A DNA stretch of 64,000 nt from Massospora cicadina. Its lineage: Eukaryota; Entomophthoromycota; Entomophthoromycetes; Entomophthorales; Entomophthoraceae. The notes under the pieces are model-generated. The model ran no database searches. It was not told where the DNA came from and was given only the letters and a program-made list of their open reading frames with translations. The position numbers were made by a program, and so were the translations under genes. Position 1 is the stretch's first letter. Every line of letters begins with the position of its first letter. The DNA is taken from positions 1 to 64,000 of the forward strand of contig JAKSZP010006691.1 in assembly GCA_022478985.1 (NCBI GenBank), written 5' to 3'. Shown here in pieces: positions 61,926 to 64,000 of this stretch.

Positions 61926-63111
61926 GTGGGAGTTGGAAACCCCGGAGGTCCAGGCTGAACTATGAAGGATGACTCATGATACACAAATCAAGCGTGGGCT
62001 GCTTTATAAGAAAGTCAATAAGAAGTGGCTCCCTTATATCCACCCCTCCTCCAGAACTGATATTATACTAGAAGGCCATTCCACCGTGGGACATGGGGCC
62101 ATCAAAAAGACCCATGAGTGGTTGAAATCATGATGCTACTGGGACTACATGATTGAGACTATCCAGGGGTCCTGAAGGCATGCATGACTTGCCAAAAGAC
62201 CGAGCTAACCCCTGATTCCAACATTCAGTGGCTGCCCTGACTGGTCCCTTCAATGTGGTAAGCATTGATGTGGTGGGCCCCCTTCCCACTGGGTTGCATG
62301 GCCATAAATATATTATCCTAGCCGTGGACCATCTAACCAAGTGGGTTGAAGCAATCTCAGTATCGGCTGCTACTGCCAAGGTCACTGCCCTATTCCTCGT
62401 TCAATCCATTTTCACCCAGCATGGGTGCCCCCAAACCTTACTCTTGGACAATGGATTAAACTTCGCCTCACAGGTAGTGCAAGAACTTACCTCGCTATTT
62501 GGCACTACCCAGAGTTTCGCTGCACCTTACCACCCCTCTACTAATGGGGCAGTTGAACGGGCTAATGCAAATCTTCTTTCTTTTCTTTTTAAAATTAGCT
62601 GCCTCAGACCCTGCTCGTTGGAACCATTACCTACCCAGCGCCTTACTTGCCTACCAAGTAAGCTATCACCGAGTTATAAAGATGTCCCTATTTGAAGCCC
62701 TATATGGGCGGGCACCTTGGCTGCCAAGTAGCATCCAGCCAATGCTTGAGACCTCCACCCCTGAGAACTCCAATTTAACTATGAGGGCTCTAGCTGATGA
62801 AATTGTCTGGCTCCAAGCCCAAGCCACTCAAGGCATTATCACCATCACTGGAAGAGAGACATCCCAATCAAATCTTGGACGACCCTCCTTACCAGATTTT
62901 CAATTAGGTGACCTTGTTCTCTTTTAACATCATTGACTTGGATGCTGACAAAACAAGCTTGATGTATTTTGGTCTGGACCCTATAAAGTTATTCATAGGG
63001 TGAAATTCAAGTACTCCGTTGCCAATGTCAATCAAGGGACCGTGGTAAATTGGGTGCATGGTCAGTTCCTGCAGCCATATTCTCCCCTCTGACAGGATCT
63101 TGAGGGGGCAT
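61926..63111 (+). pseudogene. Element F integrase and pol end
   Basis: The zinc module is near 62060-62215 (H-x3-G-H-G, then CMTCQKTELTP). The core reads VSIDVVGPLPTGLHGHKYII (first Asp), LLLDNGLNFASQVVQELTSL (second Asp) and STNGAVERANANLLSF (Glu), so the triad is intact. A frameshift lies near 62590. The C-terminus (62930-63095) includes WSGPYKVIHRVKFKYSVANV, then NWVHGQFLQPYSPL. A polypurine tract (TTGAGGGGGCAT) ends at 63111. Confidence 0.85.
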
Positions 63112-63526
63112 TGTCAGAATTTGAGATAATAATCGAATCAAATTCCCCACTTCCAAATTTTGGCCGTACCAGATCAGTCGTTGAGCCTAACCAAGTTAAA
63201 TCAATTCAGGATCCTCCTCCCCTATTCCTGAGTCATGTGGGGCTGCGTTTCCACCCATTTGGTCAGGTGAGCAACACCACCCATTGAGGATGCCCATGAG
63301 GAGGCCATTCCAGAAGATCAGTAAAGATCCTGAACAGATGAGGCCCCAACAATCCCAAAGGCACTGAGTTCCAACACATCCTATAAATATCAAATCCTTC
63401 TAAGCCTAATAAAATATCAATTAATTTACCCAGCTTTTTTTCTTCCTTCTTGACCTTTTCTGCAAATTAGCAGCTTTAAGCCACCTTTGGACCTCGGCGC
63501 CATTCCAAAGAACTGTAACGCTGACA
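63112..63526 (+). repeat. Element F 3' LTR
   Basis: It begins TGTCAGAATTTGAGATAATA and ends GTAACGCTGACA, and is 415 bp. It is followed directly by gggat at 63527-63531. It aligns with the 5' LTR over its full length. Confidence 0.95.
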
Positions 63527-64000
63527 GGGATTGACAGGTTTGCCTCATATAATCAGACTTCAGTCAATACTTTGGGATTATCTGCAGCTTAAACTTTATC
63601 CACCAGTTGTCAGTGTATGTCTGGGCAACTTCCTTAATTATCTTGGGGTTGATCCCCTTCGCCCTGGATCTTGTTACCGCGTTCATGTCTAAATTGACCA
63701 CCGATACAGTTGATCCTGTAAGTCTTCATCCACAAACAGATCACTTATGTCAATTTCCTCATGCATAATATTGGGAGAAACAGGCTTCTCCACAAATCTA
63801 GACTGTTCCACGTCTAGGCCACGGGCCCTTTTCCCAACTCCTTTGCAGTTGTAGATTCTTTTTCTTGGACCAAGTGATTTGATCCTTTGTCTTCTTGCAA
63901 TTTACAGAAAAATGCCCCTTTTCTCCGCATTGGTACCAGACTTTCTCCTTCTTATTAATCCATATGAAGTCTTCGGGATTATTCCCAGCACAGTTCAGTT
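63527..64000 (-). pseudogene. Element E gag, C-terminal part with zinc knuckle
   Basis: On the minus strand a zinc knuckle is readable as EKVWYQCGEKGHFSVNCKK near 63885-63940. The first Cys of the Cys-x2-Cys-x4-His-x4-Cys pattern is Trp, so the finger is probably broken. Downstream (to the left) come RARGLDVEQSRFVEKPVSPN and broken text toward the protease. The gag N-terminus and E 5' LTR are beyond the window. Confidence 0.75.

Larger units (their letters stand above)
55899..63526 (+). mobile_element. Element F: Ty3 element, perfect TSD gggat, nested in E
   Basis: LTRs at 55899-56311 and 63112-63526 flank gag, protease, RT, RNase H and integrase, with no chromodomain. The 5-bp duplication gggat (55894-55898 and 63527-63531) is perfect. 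The insertion is in E, between its protease and gag. A B-family solo LTR interrupts F between RT and RNase H. Total length 7628 bp. The two short LTRs differ at many sites, mainly transitions. Confidence 0.95.

Noticed and set aside
1..64000. Repeat-induced point mutation (CpA to TpA) as the cause of decay
   Set aside because: The key inactivating changes that I could place in context fit CpG transitions better. Some, such as YMND in element A, fit neither. A genome-wide dinucleotide count would be needed to exclude RIP.
1..64000. Centromere made of nested chromoviruses
   Set aside because: Nested chromodomain elements are common at centromeres, but a CpG-rich, apparently active COX6 gene sits in the middle, and nothing here marks a centromere directly.

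Overview
This 64 kb window comes from a fungal nuclear genome. It is an AT-rich host background packed with nested, decayed retrotransposons. The only intact host gene I can recognise is a two-exon cytochrome c oxidase subunit (COX6, animal COX5A) at 25734-26236. Its 86-nt intron and its sequence fit a fungus. Chromodomain-bearing Ty3 elements and a LINE support this, but I cannot name the phylum or species with confidence.

Layout. (1) 1-414 is part of an inverted LTR that abuts element A (415-6119, + strand Ty3 chromovirus). A is itself split by a solo LTR (1912-2944). (2) 6120-24696 holds one old LINE in three pieces (6120-10326, 16304-17255, 23274-24696), split by chromovirus B (10327-16303, perfect 5-bp target duplication) and chromovirus C (17256-23273, imperfect duplication). 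(3) 24697-28582 is the gene island: a pogo-type MITE, a small tandem repeat, COX6 and non-coding DNA. (4) 28583-37993 is element G, a minus-strand non-chromodomain Ty3. Its 3' part holds a solo LTR of the D family (29505-31958), which in turn holds another solo LTR (29761-30503) and a 51-bp A-tailed insert. (5) 37994-42330 is AT-rich DNA with a 5'-truncated LINE copy (11-bp target duplication) and a palindrome of about 1 kb. (6) 42911-44102 is a + strand reading frame broken by three TGA codons, of unknown identity. (7) 44103-64000 is element E, a minus-strand Ty3, interrupted by chromovirus D (47719-55597) and by Ty3 element F (55899-63526). F in turn carries an inverted B-family solo LTR (60263-61413).

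The most unusual signal is that the chromovirus LTRs (families A/C, B and D) look protein-coding. The pol frame downstream of the chromodomain runs across the start of the 3' LTR into a conserved segment (around the motif DLAHVIDERWV). The other end of the LTR carries a conserved hydrophobic reading frame (around PLAFW...WVL...W..SL). In B and C that frame continues across the LTR/internal boundary. Similar peptides occur in LTRs whose DNA is otherwise quite different.

The second signal is the way these elements died. Many inactivating changes (catalytic Asp to Asn, Arg to stop or Trp) sit at positions explained by CpG to CpA/TpG transition, including the catalytic Asp of four separate reverse transcriptases. 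The TE DNA is CpG-poor while COX6 is CpG-rich. This points to decay by cytosine methylation.

All boundaries were read by eye from terminal TG/CA motifs, target duplications and comparison between copies. Family names A to G are local labels.
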